Assembly: GCA_023437305.1 (NCBI GenBank)
Contig: JAEZGN010000008.1
Location: 124,001 to 188,000 of the forward strand
Reading direction: 5' to 3'
DNA length: 64,000 nt
From: Bacteroidota bacterium
GTDB lineage: Bacteria > Bacteroidota > Bacteroidia > Bacteroidales > Dysgonomonadaceae
The notes under the pieces are model-generated. The model was not told the origin of the DNA. It made no database searches and worked only from the letters and a program-made list of their open reading frames with translations. The translations under genes were made by a program, and so were the position numbers. Shown piece by piece: positions 42,724 to 51,845 of the stretch (its first letter is position 1; each line of letters begins with the position of its first letter).

Positions 42724-43380
42724 TCAATCTTCAGTATTACCTGTAATATCATAAATCTCTTTAATCTTATCAAGCTCGCCGTCCATATCAAAGAAAAGAT
42801 CATGAAGTTGAGCATCTTTGATATCAAATACCCATCCGGCAACTTTAGGATACCCTTTTTCGTTATAAGATTTTTGCACTTCTCCCATTTTTATTATGTT
42901 ACGGCATTGTTCATATGTGTTAAGTTCCACAAGACGTCGATGTCTCGCTTCGATATCATCAATAGCTACTAGTTCTTCTTTATGTAGCTGATATACGTCT
43001 CGTATACTTCGTAGCCATGGATTAAGTATACCATAGTCCGACTTTCTCATAGCAGCCTCTATACCACCACAGCCATAGTGACCACAAACGATGATAAATT
43101 TAACTTTCAGATATTCGACTCCGTAGTTGATAACTGAAAGAGCACTTAAATCAGTAGCTATAACCATGTTTGCAATATTACGATGAATAAAGACTTCTCC
43201 GGGCTTTAAACCCATAACCTGATTGGGGTGTACCCTGCTGTCCGAACACCCGATATATAGAAAATCTGGATGCTGATCTGCCGCTAATAATTTGAATAAT
43301 CCGGGATTATCTACTTTGTTTTTTTCTATCCATTTATTATTGGCCTCAAATATTCGATTATATTTATCTTGATCAAACAT
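42724..43380 (-). CDS. can: beta-carbonic anhydrase
   Basis: 218 aa. Zinc ligands Cys45, His101 and Cys104, with the Asp47/Arg49 dyad in C-S-D-S-R, and H-Y-G-C-G-G. It interconverts CO2 and bicarbonate and so feeds carboxylases and the carbamoyl phosphate synthase encoded later in this window. It is monocistronic, convergent with the DUF4293 gene. Confidence 0.95.
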   Translation of the reverse strand: MFDQDKYNRIFEANNKWIEKNKVDNPGLFKLLAADQHPDFLYIGCSDSRVHPNQVMGLKPGEVFIHRNIANMVIATDLSALSVINYGVEYLKVKFIIVCGHYGCGGIEAAMRKSDYGILNPWLRSIRDVYQLHKEELVAIDDIEARHRRLVELNTYEQCRNIIKMGEVQKSYNEKGYPKVAGWVFDIKDAQLHDLFFDMDGELDKIKEIYDITGNTED

Positions 43381-43402
43381 ATTCTCTTTTTTAGTTAGTT
43401 GC

Positions 43403-43410
43403 CAAAGATA
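43403..43410 (-). promoter_or_regulatory. -7 box TATCTTTG of the carbonic anhydrase gene
   Basis: The minus-strand TATCTTTG lies 22 bp upstream of the start codon and matches TAnnTTTG. No clear -33 box. Confidence 0.55.
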
Positions 43411-44062
43411 GTATTATTTGTTTTTTTGATAATTCTTTTTTCTGATAATTGCTAGAAAAGTATATCGAGAGATGATAATTTCAGCCCTTTAGAAGGTGTT
43501 CTGTAGCTTTGCTTCATCTATCTAATGGTGTCTTATAAATATTCCTTTTTCAGATCATGCCTTATTAAAGCATAATTGTTTTTTTGATTAAGAAGTTCTG
43601 TTTTGGAAATATTAAGAGGTGGAACTTATTTGATTTAAATTATTATAAAATTATAAATGTTTTTGTTTTCAAGAGAACAAAACAGGATCTGCTGAATGCC
43701 ATAAAGAATAATCAGTTCACTTATTTCATAAAGCCTTTGCGATATACAGATCCCGAATTTCTAAAAATGAAAACAGATAAACTGTCTAAGTAAGGATACG
43801 CCTTAGTATTTTAAGAAAAAGATAGCTTTTACATACTTTCTTGTTATATAACCCAATCTGCATGAAGACAGTGTTTTATATATAATTTTACAGGAAAAGA
43901 ATTGTATAATTTTTATTTTCAGCCTTAATTGTTAGATATACAATTTTAATTTTTTACTCAAATAATTAAAGACACACTAACAAATATCAAAACTTTGTAG
44001 TAACAAAATTCGTTATTACTTTTATCACCGAATAATAAAATTGGTAGGTAAATAAATATACA
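43411..44062. other. intergenic region before the ABC exporter
   Basis: About 650 bp between divergent genes. A 69-codon plus-strand frame from a TTG at 43584 to 43793 is present, but has no RBS, ATG or recognisable motif, so I do not call it. Near the right end, GTAGTAAC (43997-44004) and GTTATTAC (44012-44019) form an inverted repeat with a single mismatch that could be an operator for the exporter genes. Confidence 0.35.
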
Positions 44063-44803
44063 ATGTATCAGATAGAAATAAAAGACGTATATAAGTCATT
44101 TAAGGATGTACATGCTGTAAGGGGTATTTCTTTTGCAATACCTCCCGGAAAATTTGTGGCTTTACTGGGCCCTAACGGAGCAGGAAAGACAACAATGGTT
44201 GAAATGATGGAAGGGCTAAAGAAGCCGGATTCGGGAGAGATTTTGTTGCAGGGTAAAAATTGGCAAAAGAATGAAAAAGAACTTAGGTCAATTATTGGAC
44301 TATCATTACAAGAAACACGTTTTTCGGACAAACTGACTGTCTTTGAGACCTTGTGCTTGTTTGCAAGTTTTTTCCGGCTCGGCGAAAAGCGAGCGAATGA
44401 AATTATTGAATTAACCGGACTCGAAAGTAAACGAAAGTCAATGGTGGGGACGCTTTCGGGTGGACAACGGCAACGGCTTGCTTTGGGGGTAGCATTACTA
44501 AATACTCCACAAATTCTTTTTCTGGACGAACCCACTACCGGACTCGATCCGCATTCACGACTCGACCTTTGGAATATTCTGAAAGAATTAAAAGACAAAG
44601 GAGAAACCACTCTCATTCTTACAACTCATTATATGGAAGAAGCGGAATCACTTTGTGACCACATCATTATTATCGACGAAGGAAAAATATTAAGAGAAGG
44701 GAAACTGGAAGAATTGTTGGATGAAAACTCCCACAACCTTGATGAATTGTTTATCAATCTCACAGGAAAAGCTCTTCGCGAGAATGGGAATCTTATACTG
44801 TAA
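44063..44803 (+). CDS. ABC transporter ATPase (ABC-2 exporter type)
   Basis: 246 aa. Walker A G-P-N-G-A-G-K-T-T (about 36-44), signature L-S-G-G-Q-R-Q-R-L, Walker B L-F-L-D-E-P and the switch His in T-T-H-Y-M. It is the ATPase half of an ABC-2 exporter; the permease gene starts 22 bp downstream. The substrate (drug, lipid or polysaccharide) cannot be told from sequence. Confidence 0.93.
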   Translation: MYQIEIKDVYKSFKDVHAVRGISFAIPPGKFVALLGPNGAGKTTMVEMMEGLKKPDSGEILLQGKNWQKNEKELRSIIGLSLQETRFSDKLTVFETLCLFASFFRLGEKRANEIIELTGLESKRKSMVGTLSGGQRQRLALGVALLNTPQILFLDEPTTGLDPHSRLDLWNILKELKDKGETTLILTTHYMEEAESLCDHIIIIDEGKILREGKLEELLDENSHNLDELFINLTGKALRENGNLIL

Positions 44804-44825
44804 TAAAACTTATATACATTCAATT

Positions 44826-45944
44826 ATGTCAATAATGAAATCAATCAACAACAACCAATTATATCAACTTTTCAAAACCCAATTCTTGTTGACAATCCGT
44901 GAACCGGAAGTCCTTTTTTGGGGTATGATTTTTCCCGTACTTATCTCTATTGGATTAGGCTTGGCTTTTACACAGCAAAAAGAATCAAAATTTAATGTTG
45001 TTCTTGTTGAAAAAAATCGGACAGAATTAGATTCGCTTCTCAATATTTATAGTACAAATGCACAAAGCAAAGAAGGAAACATTCAGCATTGGAAAATAAG
45101 CAATACAACGCTTGGTAATACCGTATTTAAGTTTTCACAAAGCGATTGGAACTCAGCTATTATCTCATTAAAGAGAGGTGAAGCAGATGTGATTGTTACA
45201 GATTCGTTAGGAAAAGCTGTTTATCATTTTGATCCACTCAACTCTCAGTCGCAATTAGCATATATGAAGCTTACAGCGTTAGTAAAAACACCTGACTCAA
45301 GTATGAATACTGAAAACTCAGATATAGAGCCATTGACATTAATGGGTGTTCGTTATATTGACTTCCTTATTCCGGGGCTGATTGCTTTCGGATTGATGAG
45401 TTCTATCATGTGGGGGATTAGTTATACAATTATTGAACGAAGATCTCAGAAGCTATTAAGACGGATGGTTGCGACTCCAATGAAGAAATCGAACTTTTTG
45501 TTTGCTTTGATGTTTGTTCGTATTCTTATGAATGTCGTTGAGTCTCTAATTCTACTGTTTTTTGCTTGGTTAATATTCGATATCCATATTCAAGGAAATA
45601 TTGGAGCATTGATTGTTTTATTTTTGGCTGGTAATCTTGCCTTTACAGGAATTGCTATTTTGGTTGCATCCCGTACAACTAAAACAGAAGTGGGTACAGG
45701 ATGGATTAATGCTGTGCAAATGCCTATGATGTTGTTATCGGGTATCTTCTTTAGTTATCATAATTTTCCTGAATGGAGTATCGGAGCCATTAAACTACTT
45801 CCTTTGACTGCGCTGACCGACGGAATCCGGAGTATTTTTAATGAAGGTGCCGGATGGATGGAAGTGATTTATCCGACTTGTATGTTATCTGCTCTCGGGC
45901 TTATCTGTTTCATTATAGGAATGAAACTATTTAAATGGAATTAA
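44826..45944 (+). CDS. ABC-2 type permease
   Basis: 372 aa from the ATG at 44826 (M-S-I-M-K-S-I-N-N-N); the frame is open further upstream but overlaps the ATPase gene there. One N-terminal membrane segment (about 27-45) is followed by an extracytoplasmic domain (about 50-185) and a C-terminal block of five segments, the ABC2_membrane_3 layout. It forms the exporter with the ATPase just upstream. Confidence 0.9.
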   Translation: MSIMKSINNNQLYQLFKTQFLLTIREPEVLFWGMIFPVLISIGLGLAFTQQKESKFNVVLVEKNRTELDSLLNIYSTNAQSKEGNIQHWKISNTTLGNTVFKFSQSDWNSAIISLKRGEADVIVTDSLGKAVYHFDPLNSQSQLAYMKLTALVKTPDSSMNTENSDIEPLTLMGVRYIDFLIPGLIAFGLMSSIMWGISYTIIERRSQKLLRRMVATPMKKSNFLFALMFVRILMNVVESLILLFFAWLIFDIHIQGNIGALIVLFLAGNLAFTGIAILVASRTTKTEVGTGWINAVQMPMMLLSGIFFSYHNFPEWSIGAIKLLPLTALTDGIRSIFNEGAGWMEVIYPTCMLSALGLICFIIGMKLFKWN

Positions 45945-46087
45945 ATTTGTAATTCTTTAAAAGATATAAATAAGCACAATAATTTAAGAGCCCTTGAATA
46001 TAGAAAAGCCTAAAAATTATTCAACAACTATATTTATAGATTGACCGAGAAGGTATAATCTTAGCTTGCTATTGAGTTTTATAATGG

Positions 46088-46711
46088 GTGAGGAATAGAA
46101 GAAAACTAAAAATATGTTTAGAGGAATATGCAATATCTGGATTTGTCGCCCATGAAGATATAGAACCTTCAAAAGAATGGATGACTGAAATAGAGAAAGC
46201 TTTATTTACCATGAACGGATTATGTGCGATTGTTACTCCAGACTTCATAAAAAGTGCTTGGTGCGACCAAGAAGTAGGAGTTGCTATTGGACGTAGAGTT
46301 CTTGTTGCTCCAATAAGAAAAGATACCGACCCGTATGGATTATTTGGAAAATATCGGGGTATACAATCTAAGAATAAGGATTCTCATAAAATAGCCGAAG
46401 AAATATTTAAGATTGTAACTATAAACGAAAAGTCAAAATCTATATATGCCGAGATGATTCGTAATTTAGTATTAAATTCAAAAAACACGGAAGAAGGTTT
46501 AAAATGGATAACTCTTTTAGAAAGAATGCCTAATATTGGAGTTGCATATATCTCCGAATTACAATCAAAATTTTATTCTAATCATAATTTGGATGATGAG
46601 TCTGTCATTGAGATAGCTAATCGAATATTTAAAAAATACAATTTAGCATTAGTTGATCATAAAACTTTTATAGTAAATGATTTTAATCTCGTAGATGATT
46701 TACCATTTTAG
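46088..46711 (+). CDS. TIR-domain protein, N-terminally truncated
   Basis: 207 aa from a GTG; the frame has a stop 6 bp before it. The TIR domain covers about residues 5-110: G-F-V-A-H-E-D-I-E-P-S-K-E-W, then I-V-T-P-D-F and W-C-D-Q-E-V-G with the conserved catalytic-position Glu at 62. The family normally begins with an F-I-S-H-S/T-type strand and a helix before this, about 20-25 residues that are missing here. Bacterial TIR enzymes cleave or convert NAD+ in anti-phage defence. The C-terminal part (111-207) is helical and unrecognised. It may be a pseudogene or use a non-standard start. No obvious partner gene is next to it. Confidence 0.7.
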   Translation: MRNRRKLKICLEEYAISGFVAHEDIEPSKEWMTEIEKALFTMNGLCAIVTPDFIKSAWCDQEVGVAIGRRVLVAPIRKDTDPYGLFGKYRGIQSKNKDSHKIAEEIFKIVTINEKSKSIYAEMIRNLVLNSKNTEEGLKWITLLERMPNIGVAYISELQSKFYSNHNLDDESVIEIANRIFKKYNLALVDHKTFIVNDFNLVDDLPF

Positions 46712-46798
46712 AAATATTAGTCTATCAGACTAAGGAAACGCCTTAAATCACTGGAGAATCATTGGTTTTAATCCTCTTTTTAATTCTAAAGGCAAAAA

Positions 46799-46838
46799 TC
46801 CTTGCAACCGTATACTGAAATTCAGTTAGTTACAAGGA
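46799..46838 (-). terminator. terminator after tRNA-Cys
   Basis: On the minus strand TCCTTGTAAC (46838-46829) pairs with GTTGCAAGGA (46808-46799) with one U-G pair, followed by TTTTTG. It works only on the minus strand, because the wobble would be an A-C mismatch on the other. Confidence 0.75.
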
Positions 46839-46845
46839 TATAATG

Positions 46846-46916
46846 AGGTTCCTGGCGGATTCGAACCGCCGTAGACGGTTTTGCAGACCGGTGCCTAACC
46901 ACTCGGCCAAGGAACC
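46846..46916 (-). tRNA. tRNA-Cys (GCA)
   Basis: 71 nt on the minus strand. Acceptor stem GGTTCCT pairs with AGGAACC, with U as discriminator, as expected for tRNA-Cys. The anticodon loop is C-T-G-C-A-A-A with anticodon GCA, and the T arm carries GGTTCGAATCC. CCA is not encoded. Confidence 0.96.
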
Positions 46917-47027
46917 ATTTTGGGTTAGCGACTGCAAAGATATAATATTTTATTCAAGATGCAAGATTTTTTGTGCGATTTATAGCAAATTCTATCTTCA
47001 GATATACTAAATATCTAACTCTCAGTA

Positions 47028-47444
47028 TCACTGTACAAGCGGATTTTTTATCATGGTAATACTGTCCGGTTTAATCGTATCTTGATTCGGTTTTATATAT
47101 TCCGACACCTCTACTTTCATCAAGCCATGATGTACCATATCGAGCTCTTTAGCTGCAGCATATGATAAATCTATTATACATTTCTTCCTAAAAGGGCCTC
47201 GATCGATAACCTTTACTACTATTTCTTTATTATTCTTTAAACTCTTTACTTTCAATAGAGAACCAAAAGGATAAGTTCGATGGGCACAAACCATACTGTC
47301 TTTTTTGTATATTTCGCCACTAGCAGTCTTTCTGTTATTAAACTTCTTGCCATAATAAGTTGCAAGTCCTACACTTTGGGCTTTAAGCCCTACAGTAACA
47401 AAAGATAGAAGCAAGATTATCCCAATTATTATTCTCATAAACAA
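47028..47444 (-). CDS. rlpA: RlpA-like double-psi beta-barrel protein
   Basis: 138 aa. A signal peptide (about 1-22, ending L-K-A) precedes an RlpA domain: A-T-Y-Y-G, G-x-x-x-x-x-R-T-A-S-G, T-Y-P-F-G and V-I-D-R-G-P-F. In RlpA these surround the lytic transglycosylase site that acts on denuded peptidoglycan. It lacks the SPOR domain of longer forms. Met3 is an equally good start. It is 5 bp downstream of the large PEP-synthase-like gene on the same strand. Confidence 0.85.
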   Translation of the reverse strand: MFMRIIIGIILLLSFVTVGLKAQSVGLATYYGKKFNNRKTASGEIYKKDSMVCAHRTYPFGSLLKVKSLKNNKEIVVKVIDRGPFRKKCIIDLSYAAAKELDMVHHGLMKVEVSEYIKPNQDTIKPDSITMIKNPLVQ

Positions 47445-47449
47445 TCAAT

Positions 47450-50413
47450 TTATATTTGTTCAGGTTTCAGGACTGTTCCAATATTTTTTTTCCCATTTAT
47501 TTTTATAACCATCGGATTTGAAAACTGAACATGTCGTATATAGTCAGTTTCAAATACTGCAGGCTGTTTATTCAGATAATCTTCATCAAACAATCCATCT
47601 TTAGATGTGAACGGATTGATAGAAAAATACCCGACCCCAAAAGAAGTTAAGTTCTGAAAGAAATGAGTACCCTGACTTGGCTCAATTTTATAGTTATCTA
47701 AGGTAAGCTCAACCAAAACCTGAGCATTGGATATTTGAGACCACTTAACCGGAATACCAAGCCAAGAATCACTGCTTCCCCATCTTCCGGGACCTACCAA
47801 TATGTAGTTTTTTTCTTTCTCCAAAAATTCTGCATTCAGTTTATCAATTTCTGCGGCAATTTTATTATTATTAGCTGCATTAAAATTCTTCGTTTTCACG
47901 TAGATAATATCATAAACATCACTTATAACCCCATGCCCTAACGCATTATTAGAGTGCAATATCTCATCTTCAGGTTTTATCCGAGACAAGTCTTCAATCT
48001 GCAATTCTTTATTTTGTACTATGGGTCTTATTTGCAACAGATAAAATATACCTTCTCCTTTGTCTTTCAGATCTACTGCAAATTCTATTTCTACAGCGCG
48101 TCCCATTTCCGATTGTCCTATTTTCAAAACTTGCTGTAAGATTTCAGCCAGAGGAAAAACATTATGTTGCAAAACGTTTGCAAACGATATAATCTTTCGC
48201 CCACTATCGTAATATCCATCATATATAACCTGATCAACAGGATCGTAAGTAGAGGATATATATTTTATAGAGCCATCTTTTTCTGCATCTTTTATATTTA
48301 GTTTCAGAAGGTTAAAACCATCATTCGTTGTAAATTCCTTTTGAATATTCTTTGTGTCCAAAGCGTAAAAAAAGCGTTGAGTATCTCTTAATGCCAAATC
48401 TACGGAACTTAGCTGTACAATATTGTGTGGATGTGCCGGTGAGAAACGCAGATTCGAACCTCCTTCTACAATGTATTTACCCAAACCTAATACAATGTTG
48501 GCTATACCTTCTTCGGGTCGTTCGTTCCCTATCGGATAAAAATTCAAAGATCGTGCTACACCCGATATAGTAGGATAGAAATGATTTTCGTAATTAGTCC
48601 CTACAGCCTCTTGTATAACTATTGCCATTTTCTCCTGATCTATCAGGTTCTGTGTTGCAGTCATATAAGTTTTACTGTCTTTATAAAATACAGAAGCATA
48701 TACCGCTTTAATAGCTTTACTAAGCAGCCCCAGCGTATCATACTTGTCTTTCATCAAAGGAATCATATACGTAGCATATACTCCTGCAAAAGGTTGATAA
48801 TGTGAGTCTTCAAGCAAGCTGGATGAGCGTACTGCAATCGGAGCATCTATAGCATCCAGAAAGACCATGAAATCCTCGATAAGGCGATCCGGTAATCCAG
48901 CCCGAAAGAAGCATCTTAATATTTCATCATCCGACTTGTCCGATAGAGCTATTGGATACAGGTCGTTGGTCTCCATAAACTCATCAAAGATGTCGGTACA
49001 TAACACTACCGTACGAGGAATCTTGACCGATATCTTGCTATCTTCATTTAACTCTAAGTGCTCCTTTATTATATTATCAATAAAAGCAATACTGCGTCCT
49101 TTGCCACCTATAGAACCATCACCCATTCGGGCAAAGTTAGAAAACTCATCGAAGCGATCTTTGTCGAATGTGGCAACTATACCTGTATTTTTCACCTTAC
49201 GATATTTTATTATCATATCGTATATAATCTGACGAGCTTCTTCCATACTGCTAAAGTCTGTAACAGCAATCCGCTTTAGCCATTCTGCCAAAGGAAACAT
49301 GGCTCTGGAATAGAAGAAACGAGAAAAGTGATCGTGTGAAAGATGGTACTCTATCGAAGCATCCGGGATATTAAATATATTCTTCTGCATATCTTTCAGA
49401 TTGCGTATACGCATAATCTCATTTCCGGTCTTTGGATCTATTATGATAAAGTCTCCAAATCCAAAATTGTTAACCACCTGCTTTTTCAGATCGCGAGGAA
49501 AACTCTTTGAGTTCTTATCAATAAAACTACATCCTAATTCATCAGCATAAGCTTTGTTCTTGACTTCTGATGAAGTGAAGACTACCGGAGCAAATCGTCG
49601 TTGTTTCCGCATCCACTTTGCAAAATTGTATCCGGCTAATTTATCCTTCGTCCCTTCATGCGCATAGCTCATATCGGTAATAACACCTAAGATATTGTTA
49701 TAGTATTTTTTATAGATATCAACCGCTTCTTCGAAAGTACGAGCCAACATAATTTTCGGACGTCCACGCATACGCAGCATTTGCTGGTGCTCGTTCAAAG
49801 CCTCTTTCGAGAACTCCTTTGATGCCTCCATTACAATTTTGAACAGAGTCGGTAGTGCCGAAGAGTAAAACCGCACAGAGTCTTCGATGAGGAGTATAAC
49901 TTGTACACCTACACTCTCTGTGTCATGTTCTACATTCATACTATCTTCTATAAGTTTGATTATAGCTAATAAAAGATCGGGGTTGCCTAGCCAGCTAAAC
50001 ACATAATCAACACCCGACAAGTCTTCCGACGACAGTCTTTTCGATACCTCTTTAGAAAAAGGCGTAAGTACAATGAACGGTATTTCAGGATACAACTCCT
50101 TTATATGTTTTGCTGTAGAGAATATATCCGTATCATCCATGTTTGGCATCTGAATGATCAGTTCATAATGATTTTCGCTTATTTTCCGTATGGCCTCATC
50201 TTCTGAATATACCTGAGTAAAACGAGGCGGATAGTTTAGATTAAGTGATGTATATTCATTAAATATCTGTTCATCGATACGCCCATCATCTTCCAGCATA
50301 AACGAATCGTACTTTGTCGCGATCAACAAGACATTGAAAATGCGTTTAGTCATCAGATTGGCAAAAGATGTATCCTTGAATCGGAAAGCTTTTATATCGG
50401 GTAATTTCTCCAT
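47450..50413 (-). CDS. PEP synthase-like protein with receiver-like domains
   Basis: 987 aa. The N-terminal part (about 25-330) reads as two response-regulator-like folds (V-L-L-I-A-T, then I-I-Q-M-P-N-M-D-D; and V-I-L-L-I-E-D-S, then G-V-I-T-D-M). The typical phospho-acceptor Asp is plausible at T-D-M in the second and altered in the first. Next is the ATP-grasp domain of PEP synthase/PPDK (G-G-K-G-R-S about 435-440, P-I-A-V-R-S-S-S-L-L-E-D, and L-L-Q-I-R-P-I). I see no swivelling phospho-His domain and no C-terminal PEP-binding barrel, so it is unlikely to make PEP and may be a signal-controlled phosphotransferase. Confidence 0.85.
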   Translation of the reverse strand: MEKLPDIKAFRFKDTSFANLMTKRIFNVLLIATKYDSFMLEDDGRIDEQIFNEYTSLNLNYPPRFTQVYSEDEAIRKISENHYELIIQMPNMDDTDIFSTAKHIKELYPEIPFIVLTPFSKEVSKRLSSEDLSGVDYVFSWLGNPDLLLAIIKLIEDSMNVEHDTESVGVQVILLIEDSVRFYSSALPTLFKIVMEASKEFSKEALNEHQQMLRMRGRPKIMLARTFEEAVDIYKKYYNNILGVITDMSYAHEGTKDKLAGYNFAKWMRKQRRFAPVVFTSSEVKNKAYADELGCSFIDKNSKSFPRDLKKQVVNNFGFGDFIIIDPKTGNEIMRIRNLKDMQKNIFNIPDASIEYHLSHDHFSRFFYSRAMFPLAEWLKRIAVTDFSSMEEARQIIYDMIIKYRKVKNTGIVATFDKDRFDEFSNFARMGDGSIGGKGRSIAFIDNIIKEHLELNEDSKISVKIPRTVVLCTDIFDEFMETNDLYPIALSDKSDDEILRCFFRAGLPDRLIEDFMVFLDAIDAPIAVRSSSLLEDSHYQPFAGVYATYMIPLMKDKYDTLGLLSKAIKAVYASVFYKDSKTYMTATQNLIDQEKMAIVIQEAVGTNYENHFYPTISGVARSLNFYPIGNERPEEGIANIVLGLGKYIVEGGSNLRFSPAHPHNIVQLSSVDLALRDTQRFFYALDTKNIQKEFTTNDGFNLLKLNIKDAEKDGSIKYISSTYDPVDQVIYDGYYDSGRKIISFANVLQHNVFPLAEILQQVLKIGQSEMGRAVEIEFAVDLKDKGEGIFYLLQIRPIVQNKELQIEDLSRIKPEDEILHSNNALGHGVISDVYDIIYVKTKNFNAANNNKIAAEIDKLNAEFLEKEKNYILVGPGRWGSSDSWLGIPVKWSQISNAQVLVELTLDNYKIEPSQGTHFFQNLTSFGVGYFSINPFTSKDGLFDEDYLNKQPAVFETDYIRHVQFSNPMVIKINGKKNIGTVLKPEQI

Positions 50414-50749
50414 GTCATGGTTTTATCAATTGAGAGAACAAATATAATCAAGCAGCGCTTACTTTTTAGCGGTTTGCTTCAAAAGTTTACAATTTGGAGG
50501 TATATCTTCACTAAAGGTGACAAATGTTGTTCTTTTTAAGTGTTTGATATATAGTCTTTAATGTCGAAAAGGTGACAAAGGTAACACTTTTGATATTGTT
50601 TGATACCTTTTGTGTTTTTTATTAAATCTTATCTTTATTATTTGTGAGCTCTTTTGCTATTGAATAATAGATGGTCTATATATAAGATAAAAACGCCAAC
50701 TGTAAGTTGACGTTTTTTGAATACCGGAATAGCTCCTATATTAAATGTG
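50414..50749. other. intergenic region with a terminator and a promoter
   Basis: The minus-strand -7 box TATATTTG (50439-50446) serves the PEP-synthase-like gene. A 12-nt motif AAAGGTGACAAA occurs twice (50513-50524 and 50568-50579). A hairpin at 50691-50715 (AAACG/CAACT with AGTTG/CGTTT, one mismatch) with T runs on both sides ends the Spy-like gene. No ORF. Confidence 0.55.
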
Positions 50750-51550
50750 TTAGGCAGGTTCATTTTGTTTGTTCACCTTTTGTTTGTGTGCATCTGTAAT
50801 TATCTGACGTTTTTCTTTTCTGAAATTTTCGCGTAGATCAGATAACTTTTGTTTTTGGGCAGCAGGAGCAATGCGGCTCATTTCTATAGCTTTCTTTTCT
50901 TTCATGTAGTTTTCTTTTAAAGCTTTTAATTTTTCTACGCTGGCATCATCTAATTTCATGCCTTTTCTACCTCCGTAAGTAAAAGTTTTGTTTTTAGAGA
51001 AATCCTTTCTGACATCTCTCAGTTTGTTTTGTTGTTCCGGTGTATAGATTTTATTCAAATCTTCACGATATTGTAGCCCTAGTTCTTTCGATTTGGCTCT
51101 GTAGTTTTGGTTTATTGCGCTTATTTGCTGTTTTTGTTCTTCTGTAAGGTTGAGGTCCAAGTCCTTCTTATATTGTATTGCTAATTGCCCTTGTCTGTTG
51201 TGTCTTTTGCCTCTCATACTCATTTCTTTCTCCCTTTTGCTTTGTAGTTCTTTCAGCTTTGTTTGTTGTTCAGGAGTCAGAATATTGTTTATAGCATCAC
51301 GGTGTTCTTTCCTTAGTTCTTTAAGCTTTGTCCTTCTCTCTTCCTTCGAAATATTTGAATTACTTCTCAAATCCGATATTTTCGTTCTAAATTCGTTATT
51401 GGCAGAATCCACTTTTTGTTGCTGTTCGGAAGTTAAGTTTAATTCTTGAGGTAAAGAAAATCCGCGTTTACCATGCCTTCCTTCTTGTGCACTAACCATA
51501 GTTAGTGAAGTAAAAGCTAATATTGCTAATGATAAAAATAATCTTTTCAT
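50750..51550 (-). CDS. Spy/LTXXQ-like periplasmic protein
   Basis: 266 aa from the ATG at 51550 (M-K-R-L-F-L-S-L); the frame is open upstream but gives no signal peptide there. The signal peptide is about 1-22 (ending V-S-A-Q). The mature part is basic and helical with four L/Y-T-x-E-Q-Q/K units (L-T-S-E-Q-Q, L-T-P-E-Q-Q, L-T-E-E-Q-K, Y-T-P-E-Q-Q), the LTXXQ motif of Spy/CpxP proteins. Those are envelope-stress chaperones; here the motif is repeated and the protein is longer than Spy (about 160 aa). Confidence 0.82.
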   Translation of the reverse strand: MKRLFLSLAILAFTSLTMVSAQEGRHGKRGFSLPQELNLTSEQQQKVDSANNEFRTKISDLRSNSNISKEERRTKLKELRKEHRDAINNILTPEQQTKLKELQSKREKEMSMRGKRHNRQGQLAIQYKKDLDLNLTEEQKQQISAINQNYRAKSKELGLQYREDLNKIYTPEQQNKLRDVRKDFSKNKTFTYGGRKGMKLDDASVEKLKALKENYMKEKKAIEMSRIAPAAQKQKLSDLRENFRKEKRQIITDAHKQKVNKQNEPA

Positions 51551-51845
51551 AACCTTTCGATTTTTAATTGTTTTATGATACTTAGATGGATATAACTTCT
51601 TGTGGTTTAATATGAAATTTTGTTTTAACATTTTATTATATGTTTAATAATCATTCGTTTTTTCTTTCTTATTGGTTCTACTCCGCTTGTTACAAGTGTT
51701 TGTGTGATATAATTCCAGCTTGTGCTTTTTTGCGATATAACATAATTTAATAATCAGTTAATAAAGTAAAAACAATAATTACGTCCAACGCTATTTTGAT
51801 TAACTTGCGTAAAATAGATAAGATAAATCGATAAACTTATATTTT

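Noticed and set aside
43584..43793. 69-codon plus-strand frame in the gap before the ABC exporter
   Set aside because: TTG start only, no RBS and no recognisable motif; AT-rich intergenic composition gives such frames by chance.
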